Below are positions 7,202 through 17,094 of a stretch of 64,000 nt of DNA, piece by piece. Both the position numbers and the translations under genes were made by a program. This DNA is from Alphaproteobacteria bacterium (GTDB taxonomy: Bacteria; Myxococcota_A; UBA796; GCA-2862545), in NCBI GenBank assembly GCA_020632955.1, contig JACKEO010000004.1, forward strand, positions 248,001 through 312,000, given 5' to 3'. The notes under the pieces were generated by a model. That model made no database searches, was not told the origin of the DNA, and saw nothing but the letters and a program-made list of their open reading frames with translations. The number at the start of each line of letters is the position of its first letter. The first letter of the stretch is position 1.

Positions 7202-9757
7202 TCAGGGCAGCGGCGCCCACGCCCCCTCGGGGCCACCGTAGGCGCCGATGTCGGCCACCGTCTCGTCCGGGTCCTCGCCCGACGTGGGGGCGCGGTCGAG
7301 CAGGGGGGAGCCGGCGCCCGGGTGCAGGTCCCAGGCCACCGGGTCGCCGTCGGGATCCCAGGCCACGAAGGCCGGCGCCCCCGTGACGGAGCTGCCCGCG
7401 CCGTCCACCGGCGGCGTGCCGTCCACCAGGTGGCGGTGGCTCTCGGTCCAGCTGCCCACGCCGCGCACCGGATCGGCCGCGTCGCCGGTGACGTGCACGT
7501 CCACGAGGCTCACCGCGCGCAGGGTGAGCGTGCCGCCCTCGTGGGCCACGGCCGACCCCTCCACCAGCGGCGCCTCGGCCTCCACGCCCACGAGCGTGAG
7601 GTGCTCCACCGCGTGCCGCGCCTGACCCCCGCTGCCCGCCGACAGCGAGAGCGCGCCCCCCACCACCGCCGTGCTCGCCGTGGCGCGCACGCCCGCCACC
7701 ACCAGCCGCGCCAGGGCCGTGGCCTCGTAGGCGATGCCGCTGCCCGGGTCGACGCGCGCGCTGTCGACCCGCAGGGCGCCGCCCTCGATCTCGTCGGCCA
7801 CCACGTCGACGTCACGCAGGTCGAGCCGCTCGCCCTCGCCCACCCCGAGGCTGCCCGACAGGCGCACGGCCCCGCCCTGCACCAGCCCTGCCGTGGTGAT
7901 CGACACCCGCCGCACCGCGAGCGGCACGGCCCACGGACCCACCCGGAAGACGGCGCCCCCCAGCACGTCGGCGACCCCGGTGTGGTCCAGCTCCACGTCC
8001 TCCACCACGAGGCCTCGGGGACCGCTCAGCGCGCCCAGCCCCAGCTCCACGGCCAGGCCGCGCACGGTGGCCGCCTCGCCCGTGGTCGACACCGACCGCA
8101 CCCCACGCACGGTGACCGCGTCCAGCGAGGTGTTCGTCTCGATGCGCAGGGCGAGGCCCCGCAGCACCGCGTGGCCGCCCGTCTCCTCCACGCCCTCCAC
8201 CCGCACGTCGGCCAGCCGAGCGACCGGCACGCCCGCGGGGGCCTCGGTGTGCACGGCCAGCCCGGTGCAGCGCCCCGCCGGGCAGCGCAGGCGCCGGAAG
8301 ACCACGTCCTGCAGCCGGAGGTCGGCCAGCGCGTGGACGGCCCCCTCCCCCGGGGCGTCCTCCCCGTCGAAGGTGAGGCCCCGCACGGTGAGGGGGGCCG
8401 AGGCCTCGAGCATCCGCAGCCCGGGGTCGGCGGGCACCCAGGTGGTCTGGTCGGCCCCGGCGGCCGTGCGCACCACCAGCGGCACCGAGCTCACCAGGTT
8501 GCCCTCCCAGGTGCCCGGGCCCAGGCAGAGGGTGCCACCCTGCGACAGCAGCGCGAGGCCCGCGTCCAGGTCGGCGGCGTCCTCGGGCAGGCGCACCTCG
8601 GCCCCGGTGCAGGCGGCGTCGTGGCCGTCGCAGGCCGTGTCGTCCAGGTGGGGCGCGCGGGTGGCGTCGTCGTCATCGCAGTCGTCGAAGGAGCTGGGCA
8701 GGCCCGCGCGCACCCAGCCCTGCCCGGGGTCGGCGCAGCGCGACAGCGTCTCGTCGGTCACCGAGCCGTCGCCGTCCTGGTCGCGGTACCAGACGAAGGC
8801 CCCCACCAGCGAGGGGTCGTCGTCGTCCTCCAGCTCGTCGCAGTCCTCGTCGCCGTTGCCGCAGCGCTCCACGGCCTGGGGACCCACGGTGGCGTCGCCG
8901 TCGTCGCAGTCCAGGGCATCGGGCGCCCAGGACGGACCCGCGGGACGCACGCAGGCCAGGGTGGGCACCGCGTCGGCGTCCCCGTGCCCGTCAGCGTCGA
9001 GGTCGGGCGCCCACGTGGTGCGGGAGTCCGGGTCGAGGCTCGGGTCGGCGTCGTCGAGCAGGCCGTCGCAGTCGTCGTCGATGCCGTTGCACGCCTCGGT
9101 GCGGCCCGGGTTCCGGCCCGGGGACAGGTCGGCGCAGTCGCCCCCCTGCGCGATCCACCCGGCCGGCAGGAAGCCGCAGAAGCGCTTCTCGGTGGCGGGA
9201 TCGCCCCAGCCGTCGAGGTCCTGGTCGCGGTAGCCGGTGAAGGCGCCCTCGCCGCCCAGGTCGGGGTCGGCCACGTCGACGAGCGCGTCGCAGTCGTCGT
9301 CCACGCCGTTGCAGGTCTCCTGGGCGGAGGGGGAGCGCGCGGCGTCGGCATCGTCGCAGTCGTCGCCCGACGCCACCCACGCCGGGGGACCGGCGGGCGC
9401 CGTGCAGGCCTGCACCGGCGCCACGTCGGCCCCTGCCCCGTCCCCGTCGGCGTCCGGGTACCAGGGCGAACCGCTGGCCGGGTCGAGGCCCGGGTCGGCG
9501 TCGTCCACGAGCCCGTCGCAGTCGTCGTCGATCCCGTTGCAGGTCTCGGTGGCGCCCGGGAAGACGTCCACGCGGGTCTCGTCGCAGTCCACGCTCGCGG
9601 GGAAGCCGTCGCCGTCGGCATCCTCGGGCGTGCCGGTGTCGGGCGGGTCGGTCTCGACGGGATCGGTGTCGACCACGTCGGTGTCGCCCAGGTCGGGTCC
9701 CGGGTCGGCCACGCAGGCGCACAGCAGGGCGAGGGAGAGGACGGGGACGCGCAGCAC
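7202..9757 (-). CDS. MopE-type Asp/Cys-repeat lipoprotein with C-terminal parallel beta-helix-like domain
   Basis: GTG start at 9757, preceded by CCGAGGTGT; the signal is VLRVPVLSLALLCAC, a lipoprotein signal with Cys15. 851 residues. After an Asp/Thr/Pro linker (DTDVVDTDPVETDPPDTGTP), residues of about 50-330 hold four metal-binding repeats of the type DxDGDG...DCDD...CNGIDDDCDGLVDDADP, rich in acidic residues and likely calcium-binding. The rest has irregular strand-forming repeats (LRLQDVVFRRL, VEDVELDHTG) consistent with a surface beta-helix. A paralogue lies at 19432-21846 with the same order and matching junction motifs (CDGHDAAC, GGTLCLGPG, TTWV). Function unknown; probably cell-surface structural or adhesive. 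It converges on the ilvD-bound insertion. Confidence 0.82.
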   Translation of the reverse strand: MLRVPVLSLALLCACVADPGPDLGDTDVVDTDPVETDPPDTGTPEDADGDGFPASVDCDETRVDVFPGATETCNGIDDDCDGLVDDADPGLDPASGSPWYPDADGDGAGADVAPVQACTAPAGPPAWVASGDDCDDADAARSPSAQETCNGVDDDCDALVDVADPDLGGEGAFTGYRDQDLDGWGDPATEKRFCGFLPAGWIAQGGDCADLSPGRNPGRTEACNGIDDDCDGLLDDADPSLDPDSRTTWAPDLDADGHGDADAVPTLACVRPAGPSWAPDALDCDDGDATVGPQAVERCGNGDEDCDELEDDDDPSLVGAFVWYRDQDGDGSVTDETLSRCADPGQGWVRAGLPSSFDDCDDDDATRAPHLDDTACDGHDAACTGAEVRLPEDAADLDAGLALLSQGGTLCLGPGTWEGNLVSSVPLVVRTAAGADQTTWVPADPGLRMLEASAPLTVRGLTFDGEDAPGEGAVHALADLRLQDVVFRRLRCPAGRCTGLAVHTEAPAGVPVARLADVRVEGVEETGGHAVLRGLALRIETNTSLDAVTVRGVRSVSTTGEAATVRGLAVELGLGALSGPRGLVVEDVELDHTGVADVLGGAVFRVGPWAVPLAVRRVSITTAGLVQGGAVRLSGSLGVGEGERLDLRDVDVVADEIEGGALRVDSARVDPGSGIAYEATALARLVVAGVRATASTAVVGGALSLSAGSGGQARHAVEHLTLVGVEAEAPLVEGSAVAHEGGTLTLRAVSLVDVHVTGDAADPVRGVGSWTESHRHLVDGTPPVDGAGSSVTGAPAFVAWDPDGDPVAWDLHPGAGSPLLDRAPTSGEDPDETVADIGAYGGPEGAWAPLP

Positions 9758-10165
9758 ACACCTCGGACCGGGGCGCACGGTAGCACCCGGATCGGGGGGG
9801 CGGCGTGCGGCTGTGCGAGTGGTCCGAGGCGCTGCAGGCCGAGCACGTGGTGCAGGCCGAGACGCTGATGCAGAAGGCGCCAGCGCCCACGGCGAAGGTG
9901 CTGGTGGACCTCGGGCGCCGGGAGGGGGCGTTGGCGAAGGAGGTCGACCTGGCGGAGGGGGCGGTACGTCGCGCCGTGGGTCAGCGCCGACTCGGCCACG
10001 TCGGGCGGGCGTGGCTCGAAGCCTGAGACATCGGACACGGCCGCGCGGAACGGGCACTAGCAGGCTGTCGACCATTGCGCCGCGGACGGGCGGTGGCGCG
10101 CGCGCGAACCGGCCTCGACGCGGTGGCCGTGCGGTCGGTTCGGTGGGGCGGCCGCGTCGGCCGCG
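9758..10165. other. 408-bp stretch without a supportable gene
   Basis: Between the lipoprotein start and the transposase 3' end. A 73-codon open frame on the plus strand (9805-10026) has no ribosome binding site and no recognisable motif. The part from about 10060 on probably belongs to the non-coding end of the IS1182-type element, but no terminal inverted repeat could be matched because the other end of the element is missing. Confidence 0.5.
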
Positions 10166-11640
10166 TCAGCCGGCCGCGCCGCTCGCCGGTTCGTACCGGC
10201 AGAGCTTCAGCAGGTTGAGCGCGGTGCACACCAGCGCCCACTCGTCTCGGACCTTTTCCATGCCGCACAGGAGAAGCCATCGGAGCGCTCGGGCTTCCTT
10301 GATCTGGCCAAACACCGGCTCGAGGGTCGTCTTGCGCAGCCGGTAGATGGCCCATCCTTCGGCCGTCCGCAGCTTCTCCGTCATCCTCTCCTTGCTGTCC
10401 GGGTCGGGACGCGTCGGGGGTGGCTCGCTCGTTGCGGACGAGCCTGGGGGCGGGCCCGCATCAACAGGTGGACCGTGTTTCTCCCAGCGCACCGCGATGT
10501 AGGCGTCGGTCTCCTGCTCGCGGCACCACGCCGCGTTCTCGCGCGACCAGTACCCGGCATCTCCCGACATCTTCACAGGCTTCTCTCCGCAGCTCGCCTC
10601 GACCTGGCCGACCACCGAGGGGAGGTACTCCACATTCGGCGGCTGGTTCGACTGCCCCTGCGCGACGATGATTTGGTGGTCGGCGTCGAACACCGCGTGC
10701 GCGTTGTACGGCTGCTCTTTGCCGAGCTCGATCTTCATGATCCGGCTGTGGGGTCCGTGAAGTTCCGCTGCGCCTTCTCGTCCGGCGTCCCGTCCGCCCT
10801 GTGCTTGACCCGGTGCTCGGGAAGCGCGCTGGCACCGGGTGGTGCCTCGTTAGGCAGCTTGTCGTCGGAGCGCTCCGACGATGGCCCGCCATCAGCCACC
10901 ACGCCCGCGGCGGGCGCCAGCGGCCCGACGCCGATCTCGGCGGCTGCCGCCTCTTGACGTGCTGCGAGCGATGTCACGCGGGTCCAATCCTCCTCGTCGG
11001 TCGCCGCTGCGGCCTTCTGTCGGTGCGCTGCAGCTGGCTCGCGAAGCTCGGCGGCACGCGCCTGTCGCGCCTCATGCTCCATAGCCTCGCGAGCCGAACG
11101 GCACTTCGCGAGCCGCTCCCGCCGGATCTTCAACTCGACGGGGAGGACCATGGAATCGGTCCCGACGCCTCGCTCCGCGTCCTCCTGGAAGTTCACGGTC
11201 TCGGCGCGAGCGAGCGACTCCGCCATTTCCTTCAGGACGCGCTTCTCATCCTGGAGCATCCGCTCCTGGCCCATTGCGGCGTGCTCGCTAGCGCCAGCCT
11301 GGATCTTGGTCCCGTCGATGGAGACGTGTCCGGGCGAGGCGAGCCCTGCCGCGCGGCACATCCGGACGACCTGCTGGAACAGCTGGCCGACCGCGGCGAA
11401 GTGGTTGTGCCGGAAGTTGGCGATGGTGGCGAAGCGGGGGCGCTGATCACCGGCAAGGAAGCGGACGGCGACGTCATCGAAGGTGGCGCGAGCCAGTCGC
11501 CAGAAGAAAACGTTCCCGTCGCGTACCCGTTCAGCAGCACCGACACGATCATCTGGGGGTGGGACGGCAGCGTACCGCGAGGGTCCTTCTCCTGGATCCG
11601 TCCTCGATCTTGGAGACGTCGAATGGCGTCACCACTTGTC
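10166..11640 (-). pseudogene. Decayed IS1182-family transposase
   Basis: Read leftward, the family landmarks occur in order but in different frames. First come EKDPRGTLPSHPQMIVSVLL and GYATGTFSS, then (frame change near 11500) RLARATFDDVAVRFLAGDQ and ATIANFRHNHFAAV. GHVSIDGTKIQAGAS and RNFTDP follow, then (second change in a C-run near 10750, where one C is missing) RIMKIELGKEQPYNAHAV, SGDAGYWSRENAAW and RKTTLEPVFGQIKEARALRW. These are the DUF772 and DDE regions of IS1182 transposases. The N-terminal ~30 residues are not recognisable, so the right end is truncated where the lower-GC islet begins. Limits at the 11.6-kb end are approximate. Not expected to be active. Confidence 0.85.
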
Positions 11641-11707
11641 AGCTCGGCGCGAAGTGATACCCGCGTAGCACACAAGGTTCCCGTCTCCGAATGGCCGGGG
11701 GGCAAGA

Positions 11708-14633
11708 ATGAGTCGAGCAATACTGATTTTCGTCGCTGCGACGGCGTCGTGCAGCCTGCAGCAAGGACCAAAGCGAGTAGCCAGCACCGGCACGGATACG
11801 AATGGCTTGTCTCCCCTAGTAGTCGACAATCTGCCCGTTCCCCGTCGACTCCCGTTCTCCGAGGGAGATACAGCATATATTGCGCAGTCGATCGGCGGAA
11901 CCTTTAGCCACAAATCGCCAATCCAATACAGCATCGATTTCGCGCGCGACGAAGGAACTGCAGTGCTGGCGGTCGCACGCGGCACTGTCACACATGTACA
12001 CTCTGACTGCAAGGCTTGGGACAGCGGTTGCAATCACGGAGTCGGCAACGAAGTCGTGATCAGTCACGGTCGAGGTGTATACAGCGCCTACTATCATCTT
12101 GATGGAGACTCAATCCGCGTCAGTGAAGAAGACGAGATCTGCATTGGGTATTGGATCGGAGATGTGGGCACGACGGGTTTTATCGACGGAACGCACATTC
12201 ATTTCCAGTTTCAGACGACGGATCGGAATATATACGAATCCGGAGGATCCACGATCGACTTCGATAGCTTCGATGAGACTTCCGATCTATTGAAGGGTTC
12301 TACCGTCAAGTCTCAGAATGTCCCGACCGACGACTGCACTACGCCCGGCTGGTGGTGCGAGTGCATCACGAATCTCAAGGAATTGGGACTGTTGGAGCGC
12401 GACTGCAGCGGTTACTCTCCCCTAGACACTCTTGATCGCGCAGGTTGGACCAAGGTCATCGGGACCGCTATCCATATCGACGAACTAGCGACATTTCGTC
12501 ACTGCCCCAACGTGTTCGACGATGTGCCTGATGACGCTTGGTACGAACCGTTCAGTTCTTCCCTCAGCCATCTCGACCATGGCGACACCATAACTGTGCT
12601 GGCACAAACAACGCTGCTGCAGCCAGCAAAGGCCGCGACTCGTTGTGAGGCGGTGAAGATGATTGCGGAGGCTTGGGATCTTCCGCCCAGTACCTCGGCC
12701 CTTCCCTTCTCCGACACGACCGATGTCCCAGATTGGTGCGTCGACCCATTACAACGATCGGCAGCAGCAGGTATTGTGGCCACTCGCACAGGCCGCTTCC
12801 GACCCAACAACTATTCTACGGTCGGGGAGGCGGCCTGCATGATTGACAACGCCCTCCGGAAGGTCGGTAGCCCGAGACCCACGGAGGCGGACTTCTTACC
12901 AGAGTGCAGGTCAAATACGTGCTCCGATGAGTGCTCCACTCCGAACGACACTAAGTGCTCCAACGGCACCGAGCAGTCCTGCAACGACCACGACCTCGAC
13001 GGCTGCCTTGAGTGGGGCGGCGCGAAAGCTTGCGGTGCACTCGGCTGCGGTGCCAAGACCTGTGTCACCTGCGCCGTCAACCACCACCAAGACTGCTACA
13101 ACGGCCACCCCTACTGGTTCGACTCCTGCAACGTCCGCGGCGTCCAGATCGACACCTGCATCGCCAACGAGACCTGCGTCGATGCCGGCGCCACCGCGAC
13201 CTGCCAGTCCACCTGCACCGCGAACCACCACCAAGACTGCTACAACGGCCACCCCTACTGGTTCGACTCCTGCAACGTCCGCGGCGTCCAGGTCGACACC
13301 TGCATCGCCAACGCACGGACCTGCGTCGGATGCCGGCGCCACCGCGACCTGCCAGTCCACCTGCACCGCGAACCACCACCAAGACTGCTACAACGGCCAC
13401 CCCTACTGGTTCGACTCCTGCAACGTCCGCGGCGTCCAGGTCGACACCTGCATCGCCAACGAGACCTGCGTCGATGCCGGCGCCACCGCGACCTGCCAGT
13501 CCACCTGCACCGCGAACCACCACCAAGACTGCTACAACGGCCACCCCTACTGGTTCGACTCCTGCAACGTCCGCGGCGTCCAGGTCGACACCTGCATCGC
13601 CAACGAGACCTGCGTCGATGCCGGCGCCACCGCGACCTGCCAGTCCACCTGCACCGCGAACCACCACCAAGACTGCTACAATGGCCACCCCTACTGGTTC
13701 GACTCCTGCAACGTCCGCGGCAGCGTTCACGAGAGCTGCGGCACCGGTGAGACCTGCGTCGACTACGGCAGCAACGCAGAGTGCGAGTGCTCCGCCAACG
13801 ACCACCAAGACTGCTACAACGGGAATGTATACTGGTTCGACTCCTGCAACGCCCGCGGCAGCCTCCACGAGAGCTGCGGCACCGGTGAGACCTGCGTCGA
13901 CTACGGCAGCAACGCAGAGTGCGAGTGCTCCGCCAACGACCACCAAGACTGCTACAACGGGAATGTATACTGGTTCGACTCCTGCAACGCCCGCGGCAGC
14001 CTCCACGAGAGCTGCGGCACCGGTGAGACCTGCGTCGACTACGGCAGCAACGCAGAGTGCGAGTGCTCTGCCAACGACCACCAAGACTGCTACAACGGGA
14101 ATGTATACTGGTTCGACTCCTGCAACGCCCGCGGCAGCCTCCACGAGAGCTGCGGCACCGGTGAGACCTGCGTCGATGCCGGCGCCACCGCCACATGCCA
14201 ATCCACTTGCACGGAGTCACGCGCGTGGACCTGGACGCCGATCACGAAGAACACCGGGACAAGCATCCCAAGCGGCTTCGACAGCCTCGACGTGGAGTTC
14301 GATGAGACATCGAGCGGAAATCTGCGTTTCCGCGTGTGCAAGACCTCCGGAAGCTTTGGCGGAGACATCTACGTGCAGTTCGACGACATGCTTTCGCCGT
14401 TCGGCGGGGGCTACGCCGGAACCCTGAGCACCACGGGGTTGACGTGCTCGTACTGGGTAACCGTCGGACCGTCCTCCAGTTGGTCCGAGGGGGATCAGAT
14501 CGGAGGCCCTGGTTTCATTGTCGGCCCGGCCAGCAAATCGAGCGAATGGGGACCTAACTGCCAGCAGAAGTCCACGCCAAGTTCGGATTGTTGGAAGTTC
14601 AATTCCGCTGGGCACACTCGTACCTGCCGATAG
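11708..14633 (+). CDS. Secreted M23-like / SLH-like / Cys-repeat lipoprotein, interrupted by a frameshift
   Basis: Starts MSRAILIFVAATASC (lipobox Cys15). An LytM/M23-like domain follows: YSIDFARDEGTAVLAV, VVISHGRGVYSAYYHLDGD, GTHIHFQFQ. The HxH and metal-binding Asp are present, but the His four residues before the Asp is Gln, so catalysis is doubtful. Two S-layer-homology-like stretches come next (FDDVPDDAWY, GIVATRTGRFRPNN), then eight Cys-rich repeats with the core CYNGHPYWFDSCN, and a beta-rich C-terminus ending near TRTCR. Near 13314-13330 the second repeat has four extra bases (three plus one), shifting the frame; reading continues correctly in the next frame to 14633. The first 1.3 kb is clearly lower in GC than the chromosome, indicating transfer. 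An assembly error inside the repeats is an alternative to a true break. Confidence 0.72.
13079..14210 (+). repeat. Eight near-identical tandem coding repeats (144 and 138 bp)
   Basis: Units begin at 13079, 13223, 13371, 13515, 13659, 13797, 13935 and 14073. The first units are 144 bp (48 codons; one is 148 bp because of the frameshift) and the later ones 138 bp (46 codons), with almost no silent differences inside each class. This indicates recent expansion or gene conversion. Each unit encodes about six cysteines around CYNG-x-x-YWFDSCN-x-RG. Confidence 0.9.
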
Positions 14634-14646
14634 CTCATTACGCCGA

Positions 14647-15609
14647 TCATCCAAGGTGGACCCGGTAGCCGCAGTGCCGTGTCCAGCCGGTGGCATCCTG
14701 CGGGGTGATGCACTCGGCGGCGAATGCGACGGCATCGTCGCGTTGCTCATGGGTGCGCGCGCGGAGCCTCCGGAGGCACTCCTTGACCTTGGACCAGGCC
14801 AGCTCGATGGGGTTGAGGTCGGGTCAGTACGGCGGCAGGTACGAAACGGCGGCGCCCCGGGCGCGAATCGCGTCGCGCACCCTCGCGTCCCGGTGTGCAG
14901 CGAAGTTGTCGAGAACCACGATGTCGCCAGCCCGGAGCGTCGGTCCGAGGATGTGCCGCACGTACGCGAGGAAGACCTCGGAGCTGGTCCCGCCTTCGAT
15001 GGTCATCAAGGCGGTCATTCCCGTCGACCGCATCGCACCCACGACCGTGGTGACGGTCCCCCGGTTGCGCGGCACGTGGTCCACGCAGCGTGTTCCACGC
15101 GGCGACCGACCGCACAGCGGCGTCATCGCGATGGTCGAGCCCGTCTCATCGACGAACACCAGGCGGTCCGCCGCGACCGTGCTCATCCAGTGCTGGTACC
15201 GGGTCCAGAGCTCCTCGATCCGCTCGAGGTGGCGCTCCTTCGCGAAGACGCTCTTATCTTCTCGTCAGCCCCGTCCGACGCAGCGCCCGTCCCACCGTCG
15301 ACCGGCTCACCGGCTTGCCCGTGATCTGCACGACGTCGTCGGTCAGCGCGTCCAGCGTCGCGTCGGGAACGTCGTTCACCAGGCCTCGCAGGACCTCGAG
15401 GTCGTCGGCATCCAGCGTGAACGGCGGTCGGCCCCGGAGCACCGGCGGGTAGAGCAGACCCGTCTCCTGGTACGACCGCCACACGCGATTCACCGTTGCT
15501 CTGCGCCGACCTGGAAGCGCTCGGCGACCGACTCGTAGGTCGACGAGGGCTCTCGCATCGCCGCCACGATCCGCTTCCGAAGGTACAGGGAGATCGGAAC
15601 TCCGGTCAT
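14647..15609 (-). pseudogene. Decayed IS630-family transposase
   Basis: From ATG at 15609 the pieces read, leftward: MTGVPISLYLRKRIVAAM with YESVAERFQVG (N-terminal HTH), then a frame change near 15500 to RRATVNRVWRSYQETG and PFTLDADDLEVLRGLV. After an extra base near 15259 comes SVFAKERHLERIEELW and the catalytic region RLVFVDETG...IVVLDNFAAHRD. The expected LPPYSPDLNPIE motif is present, but the Ser codon is a TGA stop near 14827. The frame continues LNPIELAWSKVKE to a stop at 14647. All DDE landmarks of IS630 can be seen, with two frameshifts and one nonsense codon, so it is inactive. It begins 13 bp after the islet gene. Confidence 0.88.
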
Positions 15610-15689
15610 GACGCCTCCTCCGCGATGCGGGGAGAAGATCCGACGCGGGGGCTCCCCGGTCACGGACAGATCAGCCTGACCGCCGCCGC

Positions 15690-17006
15690 TCACTCCCCGA
15701 TGAAGTCCACCGTCGACAGGATCGCCGTGCCCGAGTGCGGCAGGATGGCCTGACCACCCAGGATCATCACCCGACCGTCCGCCAGCGCGAACCCCGAGGC
15801 CGACGCACGCGCCGCGGCGAGCTCGCCGTCCGCCTGCGAGAAGGTGCCCGTGGCAGGGTCGAAGACGTCGACGGTGGCCAGCGCCTCGCCGGCCTTCCGG
15901 ACGCCACCGGCCAGCACCACGCGCCCGCTGCCCAGACGGGCCGCCGCGTGGCCGTAGCGGGGGCTGCCCAGGGTGGCCGACAGGGCCGTGGAGGTGCCCG
16001 TCGACGGGTCGAAGATCTCGGCGCTGTCGAGGTAGGTGGTGCCGATCACGCCGCCCGCCACCAGCACGCGCCCGTCCGCCAGCAGGGTGGCCGAGAAGCC
16101 GGTGCGCTCGGTGGTGAGGTCGCCGGTGCGCGTGAAGGTGCCCGTCTCGGGCGCGAAGAACCAGCACTGGGTGGGGTCGTCGGCGTCGTCCCACACGCCC
16201 ACCAGCAGCACCCGCCCGTCGGCGAGGAGCACATAGGCCGACGTGCGCTTCGCGGGCGCGCCCGACACCGGCACGGCGTGGAAGTCTCCGTCGCCGGGGT
16301 CGTAGCGCTCGGCCGTGTAGGGCGGACCCTGGCCTCCGAGCAGCAGCACCTGGCCGGCGAAGGTGCCCGAGGCCGGCACCCACGCCAGGTGACCCGCGCG
16401 GGCCTCCACCATCGTCGCGGTGAGCCGCGTCCAGGTGCCCTGCGCCGGCACGAAGCGCTCCGCGGTGGCCCGCGGCATCGCCGGATCGCCCGCCGGTCCC
16501 CCCGCCCCGCCGGTCACGAGCACGCTGCCGTCGGCGAGCAGGGTGGCGCCCATCGCGTAGCGCCCGTCCTGGAGTGCACCGGTGAGCGCGAAGGTCTGCT
16601 TGCCCACGTCGAGCAGCTCGGTCTCCTCGCGCCCCGTCACGCGACCCGGGCCGCCGCCGTCGGGGCCCCGCACGATCTGCCCCCCGGCCACCAGCACCCG
16701 GCCGTCGTCGAGCTGCACGATGCCGGGCCACTGCCGGAAGACGTCGGAGTCGAAGCCCGGCGCCTGGGTGACGGCGGGATCGCCCGGCGGACCGGAGGTG
16801 TCGCCCGAGTCCGCCGTGTCGCCCGGGTCGGCGGAGTCCTTCCCCGAGTCCGACCATGGACCGTCGCCGCTGCCGCTGTCGTCGTCGATCGGGTCGGTGT
16901 CGGTGTCGCCGGCACCCGTCTCGCGGCTGCACCCGCCCACGAGCAGCAGCGCGAGACCGAGGGCGCGGAGCGCGGGTCGGAGGGGACCGGGGGTGGGCGT
17001 GGACAT
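15690..17006 (-). CDS. Kelch-repeat lipoprotein (beta-propeller)
   Basis: ATG at 17006 follows GGAGGCCGCC and opens a lipoprotein signal ending LLLVGGCS. After an Asp/Ser/Gly linker (TDPIDDDSGSGDG) come at least six kelch/galactose-oxidase-like repeats, each with a pattern such as LLADGRVLVAGGV, MGATLLADGSVLVTGGAGG and HAAARLGSGRVVLAGGV, spaced about 50-60 residues apart. 438 residues, enough for one propeller. No catalytic Cys/Tyr pair of galactose oxidase is apparent, so a binding or structural surface role is more likely than an enzyme. Lies beside the IS630 remnant and diverges from the esterase gene with an 88-bp spacer. Confidence 0.8.
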   Translation of the reverse strand: MSTPTPGPLRPALRALGLALLLVGGCSRETGAGDTDTDPIDDDSGSGDGPWSDSGKDSADPGDTADSGDTSGPPGDPAVTQAPGFDSDVFRQWPGIVQLDDGRVLVAGGQIVRGPDGGGPGRVTGREETELLDVGKQTFALTGALQDGRYAMGATLLADGSVLVTGGAGGPAGDPAMPRATAERFVPAQGTWTRLTATMVEARAGHLAWVPASGTFAGQVLLLGGQGPPYTAERYDPGDGDFHAVPVSGAPAKRTSAYVLLADGRVLLVGVWDDADDPTQCWFFAPETGTFTRTGDLTTERTGFSATLLADGRVLVAGGVIGTTYLDSAEIFDPSTGTSTALSATLGSPRYGHAAARLGSGRVVLAGGVRKAGEALATVDVFDPATGTFSQADGELAAARASASGFALADGRVMILGGQAILPHSGTAILSTVDFIGE

Positions 17007-17094
17007 GGCGGCCTCCGCACGGGAGACCATCCTACCGGAGGTAGACTGCGGCGTCCGACCGGCCGTCCCACGGGCCGCGCCCTCCGGAGGCCCG

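Noticed and set aside
9805..10026. 73-codon frame on the plus strand between the lipoprotein and the IS1182 remnant
   Set aside because: No ribosome binding site, no recognisable family, and alternative frames on the other strand are equally open.
13079..14210. Tandem repeats as a CRISPR-like array
   Set aside because: Units are contiguous, coding and 138-144 bp long with no unique spacers.
10166..15609. Composite transposon made of two copies of one IS
   Set aside because: The flanking transposases belong to different families (IS1182 and IS630) and both are broken, so joint mobilisation is not supported.
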